The notes under the pieces were generated by a model. It was not told the DNA's origin and made no database searches. It worked only from the letters and a program-made list of their open reading frames with translations. Below, in pieces: positions 24,192-36,115 of a DNA stretch of 64,000 bases; position 1 is the stretch's first letter; each line of letters begins with the position of its first letter. This stretch comes from Otis tarda. Its lineage: Eukaryota > Chordata > Aves > Otidiformes > Otididae. The stretch spans positions 185,104,053 through 185,168,052 of the forward strand of contig CM048552.1 in NCBI GenBank assembly GCA_026413225.1, written 5' to 3'. Both the position numbers and the translations under genes were made by a program.

Positions 24192-27100
24192 TCATCTTTA
24201 TATAAATGGTTTGTAGGCTTCACCCAACTGTCTGCTGCAGGCTTCCATTGGAATAGCAGTTGCTATCTGTCTAAGCAAGCTCCTACTTGGAGGTAGACAG
24301 TGGATTTCAGGTATGGACTTTAATATGTCAGAATAACTGTATCTAGTGAGAGGGTGGATCAGGAATAATTGATTAGATTTTGGGAATAATTCTAGCAGGA
24401 TATGTTCTGCTTTAAATGAACCTCAATCTTAAGCAAATGCTCCATGTAAATTAACCATAAATATTCCATTCCTTTTTCCATGACCTTGAAAGAATTGGTG
24501 TTATTGTTCCCTTTCCTGTTCTACGATCTAGAAAACCTGTTGAAATGTCAGTATTCACAGTGAACTTACTTGGTTCCCGAAAATGTTATGCTGTGACATA
24601 GCTGTGTTTGGAAGCTGTGATAAAAAGTATCCCATATTGTTGTAGCAATATGGTACAAATTTTGTCTGATACCTATTTATTTTGAGGTTCTTTGGTACCA
24701 TAGGTGTAAGAAGTTTAATTATGAAATCAAACAGATTATGTCAATTTCTGCAAGTGTGACCAAAATGGAAACTGGCAGTGACAGAGATGAAAATACCAGA
24801 ACCATCATTGCAAGCAAACAGTGCTGGGAGTTCTCTTTCCTGGCACTGTAAAAAACAACTATTGATTTTCCACATTCTTGCCAGCAATACTCTTATGTGG
24901 GTGTAGAGAAAAGTATTTATAGATCTTTTTTCTCTTTGCTGAAAAGTATACAGTATATAAATTCCTCAGCTGTATAAATAATCTCCAAAGCATCCAAATC
25001 AATGGAGCTACTCCCCACTTAACCAAATGAGATCTTCAAATGACACCTCCTCCTTATTTTATCCAAGTTCTCTACACTTTGCCTACTGTTTATTAAGAGA
25101 GTTATTTGCCAGCACTGCTATCATTTTGCTGACTTTTTGAGAGGGGAAAGACTAGTCTTGTCAAATTATTTTTAGTAGACAATCAGGCCTTGCCATGTAC
25201 TAAAAAGATTCTTGGTCCATGGTCATCATGGGTGAAACCTTCTTTGCTGTGCCACTTCCATTCTTCTTTTGAGGCAAGCTACTTAAACTATTTTAAATTA
25301 CTTTAAAGTAATTTAATTTTTTTTTGAGGGTCTATTCACCTTTTGCGTGTTGCAGAATGCTCTGGGCTAGCCTTGAGTGGGCTGAGGCATTCCCACAGTG
25401 AGTCGCAGCTCCATGCAGGGCCACAGGCTGGGACTGCAGGATAGCCAAGTCAGGGAAGCCCTGTCTCTCAGCTCATGCACAACCCTGCACTGCCGTGGTT
25501 GTGCTGCATCCTTCTCTGGAGCAGGCTGACTTCAGTTATTGCTAGAGTTTTCCCCACTACTGCCTGAGGTCTGAGACACCTTATTACACAGTATACACAT
25601 CTTACAACTTTGTGCAGCATCCAAACTCAATGATCTCTGCAGCTTTGCTAAGGCTTCCAATAAGAGAAATAAAGATTTGTCTTATTGCTTTTTTTTTTTT
25701 TTTAATCTATGGAAGAACTGAGAGACCCGATGTTTAGCTGAGGTTGGAGTTCTTTTCTTGAAAATCCACCATGTTCAGAAACTCCAGAAGTCTGCTCACT
25801 GTGTGCAGTGAGCTGTACGGCAGTGAAGAGCTGTGTTTGAAAAAAATTCAGTCACATGTAAAGAAACTGGTAGAGTCATGCCAAACATTAATAGATAAAC
25901 AAAAACTGGGGAGAAACCTCATTTCAGAGTGAGTGCTCCAGATACTTCTTGGCCACCATTAAAAATTGGTCCAAAATTTTCGACTTGAATTGAATTATAA
26001 AAGTGGTCAACACTTTCAATTTTCTTTTAAATGTCTTCGTTTCTATTTTGCAAAACACATTTTTTATTTGTCTGAGGCACATTGCCTTTGAAATGTCAGC
26101 TTATTTATTAAAGCAGAAGTGTAGATTTGTAAAAAGATTGAATAATAATAGTATCTTCCTAAGTCATCAAAACATTTCAGTTTGCTCAATATGAAAGAAT
26201 TGTAAATGTTTGTGCTCTATTACATGTTGGTTCCCTGATCATCGACATTGCAAAAATATTCATTCATCCCCAGTTTTTCTTGGTGTGAGCAAACAGCTTC
26301 CTCTACAATAACTCTACTGTGATGCTGCGGGTGGTTCTGTGCATGGGCCCAACCTAGTAAGCAGCATGGAAAAGACTGCACATGATTTGTCCCCCTTTTC
26401 CATATTAATGGAATGCTTTAGGGCTTGTCACCCTCTATCCTCCTCCACGCTATTGTACACACTATGAAGACATCCATATGGTAGGCTTCAGGAAGAGTTC
26501 TCACTTTATTTCAGACTCTGCAATCTGAAAAGAAAATCCCTACCTTGCAAAATAATAATGATGCATGAAAGCAGAGAGAATACCATGGCCCCGTTCTCTG
26601 CAGTCTGCTCTCAAGCAGGTAAGCAGTCAGTGTGCACCTATACCACTCATGACTTGTGGCCACAGATTGCTCCTTGAGTGGATAAATTTAGCAGCAGTAC
26701 TGGGCTGTGTCCACCTTGAAAAAAGAGAAGAGGTTATATGGATTTGATGGAAGGAAGCAGGACTGACAGTGAAGGATTTTGTGGCAAGAAGCAAGATGGG
26801 CTGGGCTTTGAGATGCTAATATGGCCTTCAGGCATATCTTTGACACTGCTTCAGCTGAGACCATCCACAGGGGACTCACACGGTGTATTTCTGGCTTTGT
26901 TTCATGATAAATCTGTGAGCCCTGAGGAATTGTTCTTAAGGATGATACTTTTTTGTATTTAAATAAAAAGGCTGCGAGGTTTTTTTATGCAGCTGATCCA
27001 ATTTTTATGTATCTTTTAGGCCCACTTTTTGTTCCACCTTCCAGACCTGACCCCTTTAATGGATACCTTGGTCTACCTTAACTTGTCATTCAATAATTTA

Positions 27101-27825
27101 CTCTTCTTTCCTATAGAGGCATGTGCTGCTTATTTTCCATGACTTCACTAAAATGATGTAAAGCTGAAATTTTACAATTTAAATATAAAAAATAACTTTC
27201 AAAGAGTCACTGTTTAATCAGAGGCAAATGGCATAGCACAGATACTTAAAATAAATGAAAAATAATAATTTTCAGTATTCAACTTCTTCAACTTTTTTGG
27301 TTATTTGGAATTTAGGAAGAATCACAGGAGTCTTCATGGCTGCCCTCCTAGGCTCCTGCCTACTCACACAAGGTCCTTATCCACAATCTCCCCCCAGAAC
27401 TGAGCGACCTGCAATTCCCAGTGGTCTCAGTCTCGCCAACTCCCTTAAGGTATCCAGATGTGGTCTGCAGCAGCTAAACACCTGACGCTACTGGGAAAGT
27501 CTAAAACTGGAGCAAGCTTAGTGTAAACAGAATCACTAGAAATGGGTAGCTACTCAAATCTAGAAAAGCTTTAGTGAACACAAGTTCACTATATATTTTG
27601 CAAACACTTTTAGTTTAAGCAAATTCCTGATGATGCCAACACATATGTCCCATTTTAGCAGACCGTGGACATTTCCCTGCTGCTTCTTTTTTCAAGCCTG
27701 GGATAGCACACCCACTGCCACGCTACCTGATGCAGCAGTAGCTACATGGCTACATGCTCTCCCCTGTTCAGGTTCAGGGCTGGGTCTGCCTCAGCAAAGG
27801 CTGTCCTGGGACATCTTGCAGTTGT
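24192..27825. other. intronic, no recognised exon
   Basis: A T-run (about 25689-25704) and ordinary AT-rich sequence. A moderately GC-rich patch at 25,360-25,520 is of unknown origin. No coding exon was supported. Confidence 0.4.
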
Positions 27826-27905
27826 AGATGCAGGCTGGAAGGGAGTTCTGGAGGTCATCCAGTCCAAACCTTCACTCAGAGCAGCACCAGTCTAGACCTT
27901 CAAAT
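27826..27905 (-). mobile_element. old CR1 3'-end fragment
   Basis: 'gaggtcatccagtccaaacc' near 27852 is the complement of the CR1 tail, with divergent flanks. It is followed 80 bp later by a CR1 piece in the opposite orientation. Confidence 0.65.
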
Positions 27906-27983
27906 GTCTCCCTCAGGAGCACAGGGCTCTTGAGCTAAGGAGCTAAATCAGTAGTTTCAAACCATATTTTTCCATATTTTTTG

Positions 27984-28150
27984 CCCAGAGAGGTGATGGA
28001 TGCCCCATCTCTGGAAACACTCAAGGCCAGGTTGGATGAGGCTCTGAGCAACCTGGTCTAGTTGGAGATTTTCCTGTTCCTTGCAGGGGGGTTGGACTAG
28101 ATGACCTTTAAATGTCCCTTCCAACCCTAACCATTCTATGATTCTATAAC
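27984..28150 (+). mobile_element. CR1 3'-end fragment
   Basis: Encodes the last residues of CR1 ORF2 (segment 'gttggatgaggctctgagca', LDEALSN), followed by 'ttggactagatgaccttta' and the terminus 'ccattctatgattctat'. Well conserved, hence younger than the minus-strand piece just upstream. Confidence 0.9.
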
Positions 28151-28890
28151 TCTAAACTTTTCTACAATGTGATCCTCCGCCTCCCTGCCTTTCTAACTCA
28201 CCATCTATATGCAGCCAACTATAGAAGACCTTAAAAAATCAGATGAGTAACTTAAGTGAAGGTGCTTCTAATAGTCAAACCTCTCTTTTGAAAACTTTCA
28301 CTACTGGTTTTGTGGTTTTGATCCATGATTTGAAAAACACTGCCCTTTCAAAAGCAATAAATATTATCAGGTTGTTTTTTTCAGGTCTTTTTTAAATGCT
28401 GAACAAACAAAATATTTTTTTCTGATTTCCTTTCATGTGGTTTTAGCAAAAACATTCTTCAAGCAGGCATTATAGAAATTGAGAATTTACACTCAAAAAG
28501 TTAGGATGTGACACTAGGAACAAAACCAAGGCTTCTGGTTAGGTCTAGAACCATTCTATGATTCTAAGGCTTCTGAAGGGACGTGCTGGACAGTCCTTAC
28601 ACCCAGCAGCACTAGCAGCTCTGCTTTGCAATTCCCAATCACAGTGTTGTAAGTGATACGGTAAGTGATTGGCAATTGTATTGCACACGGTATCTGCAGT
28701 AATGCTTATAGTAGTTAGCTGTACCTATGTATACAGTACTTGTACTGGCTAGTCTTACAATATTTATTTCCCAGTTTTTCCAGCATAGTTTACTGATAAT
28801 AGAAATACAGAATACTTATATCAGAAATGTGACATACTTTGTGATGGACAGCCATTGTTTTTTCCACTCACTATCCCCTTCCCTCCACAG
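28151..28890. other. intronic, nothing recognised
   Basis: No exon is visible. A short 'aaccattctatgattct' near 28,550 resembles an isolated CR1 terminal octamer and may be the last trace of another copy. Confidence 0.35.
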
Positions 28891-29027
28891 GTGTTTAATA
28901 TGAAAACCATACCAGTCCTGGTGCTCCCGAACAACCTCGTCAGAGAAATCCCTAATGACATTCACATACTGAAGTCACTGAAGAAATTTAGAGTTTCCTT
29001 CAATTTTCTATCATGTCTTCCATCTGG
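28891..29027 (+). CDS. LRRC63: LRRC63 exon with leucine-rich repeats
   Basis: The acceptor 'cttccctccacag' ends at 28890 and the donor TCTGG|gtaaga follows 29027. The 137-nt frame carries two LRR units, around IPVLVLPNNLVREIPNDI and LKKFRVSFNFLSCLPSG, with the Asn ladder and the closing LP/IP positions expected of the fold. Its phase fits the exons on both sides. It appears undamaged. Confidence 0.8.
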
Positions 29028-29687
29028 GTAAGATTTTTGTTTTATTAACTGAGAGGATTACAGCATTTGTAAGCACAAACAAGGATTTCTGTCTTGACCT
29101 ACATTATAATCATTCACTAATTTCCATTCTAGCCATGCAATTAACCCAAACAAAGACTTTATCTTAGTAGTAGAAGACAGAACTACCGAAAGTTAATTGT
29201 AATGCTTGCTAAAATACCTTGTCATATTTAATCTTCACTACATAAATGTATTAGTCAGCTGTGGCTCATTTTCAGTAAAGAGACATTCTAGCTGAAAACA
29301 TTTTGAGAAAGAATGGTCTTGTGGCTTCCATTCTTAGCTCTACTGTCTGCCCTTGTGTTAGCAGTAAAAATAGGTAGCATTTTAGAACTTAATCAATACA
29401 TTAAAATTTGACTGTCCTGTGGAGATTCTGGTGTACAGAAGCAAAAGTCCCTTTTTAGAGTATTTTGGAATGCTAAGACCTGGCTTCATCTTCCTGGCTT
29501 TAGATATTTAATTGAGGCACCCATCTCAACATCCACAGTGAGTGGAGAGAATACTCTAGAGGTCATCTCAGCTCATGTAAGAGCTGAACCACGATTCTGG
29601 ATGCTGAAAATAGGCTAAGCCATCATACTTTTCCATACTAGGTAAAAAACATAGAGGCCTACACAGTGTGTGGCAGATAGAAATGGT

Positions 29688-29748
29688 TTGAGCTGCAGGA
29701 TTGGACTAGATGACCTGAGGTCTCCTTCAGCCTAAATTATTCTGACTC
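29688..29748 (+). mobile_element. old CR1 tail fragment
   Basis: 'ggattggactagatgacctg' and a following 'ccttcagcctaaattattct' fit an eroded CR1 3' end. It is only about 60 bp, inside the intron just before the broken LRR exon. Confidence 0.6.
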
Positions 29749-29804
29749 CATTATTATCTGTCACTTGTGTTTCTAATTCATCATTCTGTTTTATTTCATT
29801 GTAG

Positions 29805-29859
29805 GTTGTTTTTATTGGAAGACCTCTAGTATCTGGATGTTGCCTATAATGATATAGCA
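29805..29859 (+). pseudogene. LRRC63: LRRC63 LRR exon, 5' part, with premature stop
   Basis: The acceptor 'tttatttcattgtag' ends at 29804. The incoming phase (two nucleotides GG) fixes the frame: GLFLLEDL, then TAG at 29827-29829, then [10 protein letters not shown]. The stop sits where the LRR pattern expects a variable polar residue, so a single change from CAG, GAG or AAG would explain it. LRR-type sequence continues on both sides of the stop. CR1 sequence begins at about 29,860. Confidence 0.75.
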
Positions 29860-30822
29860 CACACCACACAGCTTGGTGTCATCAGCAAACTTGCTGAGGG
29901 TGCACTCTATTCCACTGTCTGTGTCGCCAACAAAGATGTTGAACAGGGCCAGGCCCAACACGGACCCCTGAGGGACACCCCTCGTGACCAGTCTCCACTT
30001 GGACGTTGAACCGTTGACCACCACTCTCTGAGTGGGGCCATCCAGCCAACCCCTTATCCACCGAGTGGTCCATCCATCGAACCCATGCCTCTCTAGTTTA
30101 GAGATAAGGATGTCATGCGGGACAGTGTCAAAAGCTTTGCACAAGTCCAGGTAGATGATACCTGTTGCTCGTCCCTTGTCCACCGATGCTGTTACCCCGT
30201 CATAGAAGGCCACCAAATTGGTCAGGCACGATCTGCCCTTGGTGAAGCCATGTTGGCTGTCACCAACCATCTCCTTGCTCTCCATGTGCCTTAGCATGGT
30301 TTCCAGGAGAATGTGCTCCATGACCTTGCCAGGCACAGAGGTGAGGCTGACCGGCCTGTAGTTGCCTGGGTCCTCCTTGTTCCCCTTTTTAAAAATAGGG
30401 GTTATGTTCCCTCTCTTCCAGTCATTGGGGACCTCACCAGATTGCCACGATTTCTCAAATATGATGGCCAATGGCTTGGCAACTTCATCCGCCAGTTCCC
30501 TCAGGACCCACGGATGGATCTCATCAGGTCCCATGGACTTGTGCACCTTCAAGTTCCTCAGATGTTCCCAAACCTGCTCTTTGAGTACAGTGGGCAGTTC
30601 TTCATCCTCGCAGTCCCTGCCTGTGCCTTCCACAGCTTGGGTGGTGAGACAAGAGCCCTTATCGGTGAAGACTGAGGCAAAAAAGTAATTGAGTACCTCA
30701 GCCTTCTCCATATCCCGGGTAACCAGGACACCGGTTTCCTTCTGGAGGGGGCCTACATTTTCCTTGGACTTTCTTTTGTCCCCTACATACCTATAGAAGC
30801 TTTTCTTGTTGCTTTTTACCAT
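29860..30822 (-). mobile_element. CR1 LINE, internal ORF2 fragment (reverse transcriptase), inserted in an LRR exon
   Basis: On the minus strand a single uninterrupted frame of about 320 codons encodes the CR1 ORF2 reverse transcriptase. It starts near [16 protein letters not shown], passes [20 protein letters not shown] and the [10 protein letters not shown] segment, and reaches the catalytic motif [10 protein letters not shown]. Both Asp residues of the FADD catalytic box are present. The copy stops directly after that motif and lacks the C-terminal part, the 3' untranslated region and the octamer tail, which is unusual for CR1, since normal copies are 5'-truncated with a complete 3' end. 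The open frame argues for recent insertion. It splits the LRRC63 exon and is antisense to it. No clear target duplication is visible. Confidence 0.92.
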
Positions 30823-31114
30823 ATAACTGTGGTCAAAGTAGGATATGGTATGAACAGCCTATAAATGCCTTGTGGTCCTTAAAACTAAAAAGCTCAAATG
30901 TTTGAACATTGAAGGTAACCAGCTCTCTGCTTTTCCGTCTGGGATTTTGAGTCTTCTACTAAAATTCCTCAGAATAGAAAATAACTTCAAATACTCCTTG
31001 TTGTGGAATGAAAAGATTCAGAATCAACCTCAGAAGCTCACTTATCTGGCTGCCCTGTGCTTCTCCAGAAATAACCTAAAGGAAAGATACATAGACATGA
31101 CAGAAGATATTTAA
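30823..31114 (+). pseudogene. LRRC63: LRRC63 LRR exon, 3' part, after the CR1 insertion
   Basis: LRR sequence resumes: INALWSLK in one frame, then LKCLNIEGNQLSAFPSGI and LKFLRIENN in another. The frame change lies near 30,881-30,892, around an A-rich string. The second frame continues to TAA at about 31,112-31,114. I found no clear donor before that stop, so this may be the last exon, or the donor may be lost. Homology to the preceding half of the exon ([10 protein letters not shown]) supports that both halves were once one exon. Confidence 0.65.
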
Positions 31115-34100
31115 AAAATATTGGATGATTAAGTAATACAGGACTATGTCCTGTTCCCTTGCCGCCCCAAGGAGTATTGTGAGCAAGAAATATGCATTAA
31201 GGCTCCTAATCAGTAATTGTACAAGTATTAGGAGAGTGGAAGTTCATACTTGGCCCACTCTTTCATATGAAATTAATGTTGATCAAAGGCTGCTATCACA
31301 TAATATGGGGTATATTACGGTTCCCGTGCAGGTATGCTCAGTCCAGATTTTGAGTGTATCTGAGTGAAGGTGAAATCACTTTTAAGGGAGATTTATCATG
31401 CATGCAAATACTTTCTTGTATTTAACTTTCCTAGGATTTTGCACTGACACCTGTCCTCGAGACAAAATGTGTGTTGCAGCTTCATGTTTTGGCTCCGTGT
31501 CAAGCCAGTCTGCTGAGAGGTGAGACAGACCTGAAGCTTACAGCTGAGATAAAAATATCAACTCCGTTTCTGGGAACTGCAGAATAATTTTCTTCCCTCT
31601 CTCTTCACTCCACTGTACAGTACAGCTTTCTATTTTTGACATGTCTATCTGCTTCTTCCCCATGGGAGCCATGCAGACTGTGCATTAAAGGTGGAGTAAT
31701 TACTTCTTTGCAATAGTGTGGGCCTCTGCTAAAATTGAGCCGAGGAAGTTTAAGCACCTTCTCCAGCGAGTCATTTTGAGGCAAGATAATTTCTTTAATT
31801 TGCATTTGTGAGTGAGGAAGTTGAACTGCAGATGTGTATATAGTCTTAGAAGGATGACGCAAAGTTTTTGACCCAGTTTCTTCCCCATTGTAGCTTTACT
31901 GTCTGTGATTGCTGCAGTTGACCTCGGTATGGCAAAGGACTTTGGCTCCTCTGACATTACAGGAATGTATTTACATTTAGAAGGCTTCCCTTTTACTTCC
32001 ATGCCTGCTCATCGTCATGTCTCAGGCTGAGGCTTGACTCCAGTACTTTGTGGAAAGTGATATGAATTACAGCACAGAAATTGTGAAAGAGACAGAGTAG
32101 TTAAGAAATACAAGATCTCATGTTATGTTATTCTGGTGGACAACCTGGGACTCAGCTGGAGTGATGGGATCACTTGCTGTCTAGTGTTGCTGTATCTTTC
32201 TTAAAGTGCTTTCAGCTCAGAATGGTCTGTTTCATATCAATGAATATATAGTTTAATCAAAATGAAAAGCAGACTCAGCCGTATGTAAAATCAATGAAGT
32301 TATATGCTGACCCTGTGTTTCCTCCAGTAATACCTGGTGAGGGACCAGATTCTTCCCCACTGCTAGCAATATGTCACTTTATATCATAATACTTGTCATT
32401 GCTTTACAAAAAAAAAGGCATAGCTTTATTCCTGGACTACAGATTACATCTAGGACCAATTTGTCAAAACTGCAACATTTTTGCAAGCTCTAGAAGGCCT
32501 TGTAAACCCATTTTGATATTTCTTGTAAATATATTTTGCTTACTATAGGAAAAAAAACCCATATTTTTTATTGAGTTCCAGTCCCCAAATCTGAAATGCC
32601 TGATGTTATTCTGAACATAAAAAAAAAAAAACAACTAAACAAAAAACCCTTGCCTAAGTGACTTCAGGTAGAAGACAGCCTGCAACAGAACTGGGAGCAG
32701 AGCTCCAACTTCTGATTTGGTACCCCTTATCCACAGTACTGTTCAGTAATGGCTGCGTTGATACTTTGTGTTGTTTCCCACATTGTATCAGTGCAAGTGA
32801 TGATAAAATATACAAAAATAGTGAAACTCAACTGCTATTTTAATAAACAAAATTCAAAACCCCAACTCCCTGATTTAATTATCATTCACTTAACAAGACA
32901 AATGCAGAACTATCAAGTGCAACAGATTTTAATAACTTTTGGTTAAAAGCAAAAATCCAACATTTTTTCATGGCTGCATTTCAAAGGTTTTGTTCTGATC
33001 TCTGTAACAACCATTGTACTTGTGCCTATTCCATGTTCAAGGATTTTTATCCTGGGTCTGTAACGGACTTTGGACTCTGATGCACTGAAGCCAGTGCCTG
33101 AGTCTTTCCTGACTGTGGAACATCTGCAGCTGCAACCTGGACCAAACAGGGGAAAGGGACTGTTGCCTTGTCTTCCTGGTACGGCCTCATGGGACTTGCC
33201 CAAAACCTGGTGTTTTCACAAGCTTCAGCTGAAAGTGCCCTGGATTTGTTTTATGTCTTAAGAGCAGTTCAATATTGTGTGACTTGAGGTTGGAAAGACT
33301 GGTAATGGCTTTTCACAGAAGTTGTATACACAACACTGCAAAGGCAGTTGGGATGCAGAGACAGAAAAGGGAGATGCTAAAGAGGAGATGAAAAACTGAT
33401 GACACAGGCTTTCTTTGTACCCAAGCACTCCTGTGGACAGATGGACAGCACTGCTCCAGTGATGAGAACACAGAATTTGTCCCAAAATAATTGTTGGATA
33501 AATTGTGTCAGTAACATCAAGGGCAGGGCCCAACACATGGGCGTCCTGCTTCTAGGAGCATTGGGCCATAAAGGCAGGCACCTTCTGCTGACTTCTCGCT
33601 CCGGCCCCATGAATCTTGCGTGCCTGGTGACAACTATGCAGCTGTAGTAGTCCCCCTTTCCCTCCTCATCACCCCATCTGCTTTCCACTGCACAGCACTT
33701 TATTTCTGTTGACCTGGGGTTGGTCAGCTCTTCTGCACCTCTCAACGCACCTGAAATCTGGTTTCTGTGAAGCTAAAGTAACTTTATGACTCTTTTTCCA
33801 CTTGCTACACTAATTATACTAAAAAAAAAACCCTCAAGTTGTTTTGTCTCTGCTGAGATTTTCACTGGAATCAGTTAAGTCAGCTGAACGGTCTCTCAGT
33901 GCAAGTACCCAGCTACAGGCTGCCAGAAATGGGGACAGGCGGCAGTGCGGACTGGGAGTGAAGTCAGAGAAATTTAAATGCAGAAGCAGAAATTATGTAG
34001 CAGAAGGAGAACTGAAAGAGGGAATTCAGAGGTTTAGTAGAACTCACGGGCATTAGAGTAAAGAGAGAAGATCTAAAGGAGTTTGTGCAAATGACAATAA

Positions 34101-34660
34101 GCATTATTCAAACACAGAAAACAGGGAAATGTGTCTCTTACATGAAGATTGCCATTTGCTAAGTGTTAAACCTTCACATTCAGAGAGGAAAGTTGGTTTA
34201 GACACCACAGCAGTTTCAATGTCTACCATAGAGCCGCTGGTCTGAACAACCGCCCCATGACTTCGAAAGGCGCAGGAAGGGGAAAGCTCCATGGTGCAGA
34301 AGGGAGATTTTCATTTTTCTTTAAAGTTGTTTGGGACTGATGTGGTCCAGAGAATTTGTGCACGCTGAAGAGTCCATGGCTGAAGTTCAAAATAATTTCA
34401 AAGCATCACCAAATCCAGGAACTAGCAAGATCCCCAGTAAACTTACCAGCAGCCTTTGGCTTTCACCTGTTCCTGGCTGCTCACAGTGAGGAAAATTAAC
34501 TCTGGCACTGCAGAGTACAGTAGGTGTTTCTGCAAGAGGGAATGCAGGCACAGATAAACATGGACACATATGACCTTCTGTGCTCTGGGCTTGGAGTTGG
34601 CTGGCAGAGGAGGAGCTGTGAGCTGCAGTTACATTGTCCTCCATGCAAATTGATTTTTAA
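31115..34660. other. intergenic, nothing recognised
   Basis: AT-rich DNA with A-runs near 32,618 and 33,822. Open frames here are short or lack domain features. It separates the two convergent genes. Confidence 0.45.
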
Positions 34661-34718
34661 ATTATTATTATTATTGTTATCATCATCACCATCATAATTA
34701 TCATCATCATCATCATCT
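34661..34718. repeat. ATT/ATC trinucleotide microsatellite
   Basis: About 58 bp of ATT units that change into ATC units with a few interruptions. Confidence 0.9.
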
Positions 34719-35534
34719 CAAGTGCAGTGCTGCTTTACTCTCTGGCTTCCAAGTGAGAGCTGGGCTGTGCCGGGCTAGCTTGGAGGAGGTGGTATGCGTC
34801 AGTGCCTGGCTAGTATATACACCAGATACGCCTTTAAGGAACAGCAGTCTTGTGTTTTACGAAGAAAAAACATTTGCTAGCATTGAGCTGCTCCAGGGAT
34901 ATCTTTAAGCAATTTCTTCCATTACTTCAGGAATGGCTGTAAAGGTCCTAAGGAATGATTAATAGAAAGTGTCTCTAGATGGAAAGAGCTCCAAATACAT
35001 TCCGGATTTCTGGCCCAGACTCACAGCCTCCCTGCCAGGCTCCAGGGGCAGAAGGGTGTGCTCTCTGCATTGGTAACTTGGCAGCAGCAGAGAGAGCTGG
35101 CACTCGGTGTGTCTTTCACAAAATGTAAATAGTAAAAGGAGTTAAGGGAACATAGGAATAGAGGTGGGCAAGCTTAGAGATGAGAGAATGAGGAGCCGGA
35201 GCCTGAAGTGAACACATGGTGCAGCTGTGCTCTATAGACACGAGTACTGCTAGTGCATGTGCGCATTGCTTCCTCAGGATGAAGGTTTGCTTGTCTCCAG
35301 CTTGGAGTGGGTGGCTCTGCAGATGCAGCTTTAGAGTAGAGAGCAGCGCAAACACAGCAATGCAACACTGCCGAGGTCTGCGCTCTGGGTCCTGGCCCTG
35401 GTTCTAGGCAGGTTTTGCTGTTTGTGTGGCTACAGCTGCAACTGAGGGGTGTTTGCACAGGCTGGTAATGTCCATCAGGGCTGCATCAGCCACACACCTG
35501 CAGTGGTATTGAGGCACAAAGACAGCGATCACTC
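34719..35534. other. intergenic, nothing recognised
   Basis: Moderately GC-rich sequence between a microsatellite and a CR1. No gene or repeat was identified. Confidence 0.4.
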
Positions 35535-36115
35535 ATAGAATCATAGAATCTTTAAGGTTTGAAAAGACCTCCAAGATCATCAAGTCCAACCGTCAACCTA
35601 ACACCACCACCATGCCTACTAGACCATGTCCTGGAGTGCCATGTCTACACATTCTTTCAACACCTCCAGGGATGGTGACTCCACCACCTCCTTTGAGCAG
35701 CCTGTTCCAAGTGCCTGACCACTCTTTCAGCAAAGAAGTGTTTCCTAATATCCAACCTAAACCTCCCCTGACACAACTTGAGGCCATTTCCTCTTGTCCT
35801 ATCACTAGTTACCTGGGAGAAGAGACCAACACCTGCCTCCCTACAACCTCCTTTCAGGTAGTTGTAAAGAGCAATGAGGTCTCCCCTCAGCCTCCTCTTC
35901 TCCAAACTATACAATCCCAGTTCCCTCAGCTGGTTCTCATAAGACTTATTCTCCAGACCCCTCACCAGCTTCATTGCCCTTCTTTGGGCGTGCTCCAGCA
36001 ATTCAACGTCCTTCTTGTACTGAGGGACCCAAAACTGAGCACAGTACTCGAGATGCGGCCTCACCAGTGCCAAGTACAGGGCCACAATCACTTCCCTACT
36101 TCTGCTCATCCTGCG
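35535..36115 (-). mobile_element. CR1 LINE, ORF2 C-terminus plus 3' end
   Basis: The minus strand encodes [40 protein letters not shown] and [20 protein letters not shown], the C-terminal end of CR1 ORF2. The 3' tail follows and ends in 'gattctatgattctatga' at about 35,535. It is 5'-truncated at about 36,115, the usual CR1 structure. The tail differs from the copies at 37-38 kb, so it is probably another CR1 subfamily. Confidence 0.92.

Larger units (their letters stand above)
15688..31114 (+). pseudogene. LRRC63: leucine-rich-repeat gene, probable LRRC63, disrupted
   Basis: Several + strand exons join in compatible phase and encode a leucine-rich-repeat protein: 22035-22115, 22212-22372, 28891-29027 and 29805 onward, with an earlier tentative exon at 15688-15794. 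LRR strands such as LVLPNNLVREIPNDI and LKCLNIEGNQLSAFPSGI follow the LxxLxLxxNxLxxIP pattern. LRRC63 neighbours RUBCNL in this same relative orientation in other vertebrates, which supports the name; I have not aligned it. The reading frame breaks at TAG 29827-29829, a CR1 fragment fills about 29860-30822, and the frame changes again near 30,885. The exons before 29.8 kb show no damage that I can see, so the loss seems recent. No function is expected unless a short product ending at the TAG is made. Confidence 0.65.

Noticed and set aside
28545..28566. Isolated 'ccattctatgattct' as a further CR1 end
   Set aside because: Too short, and no CR1 body upstream of it.
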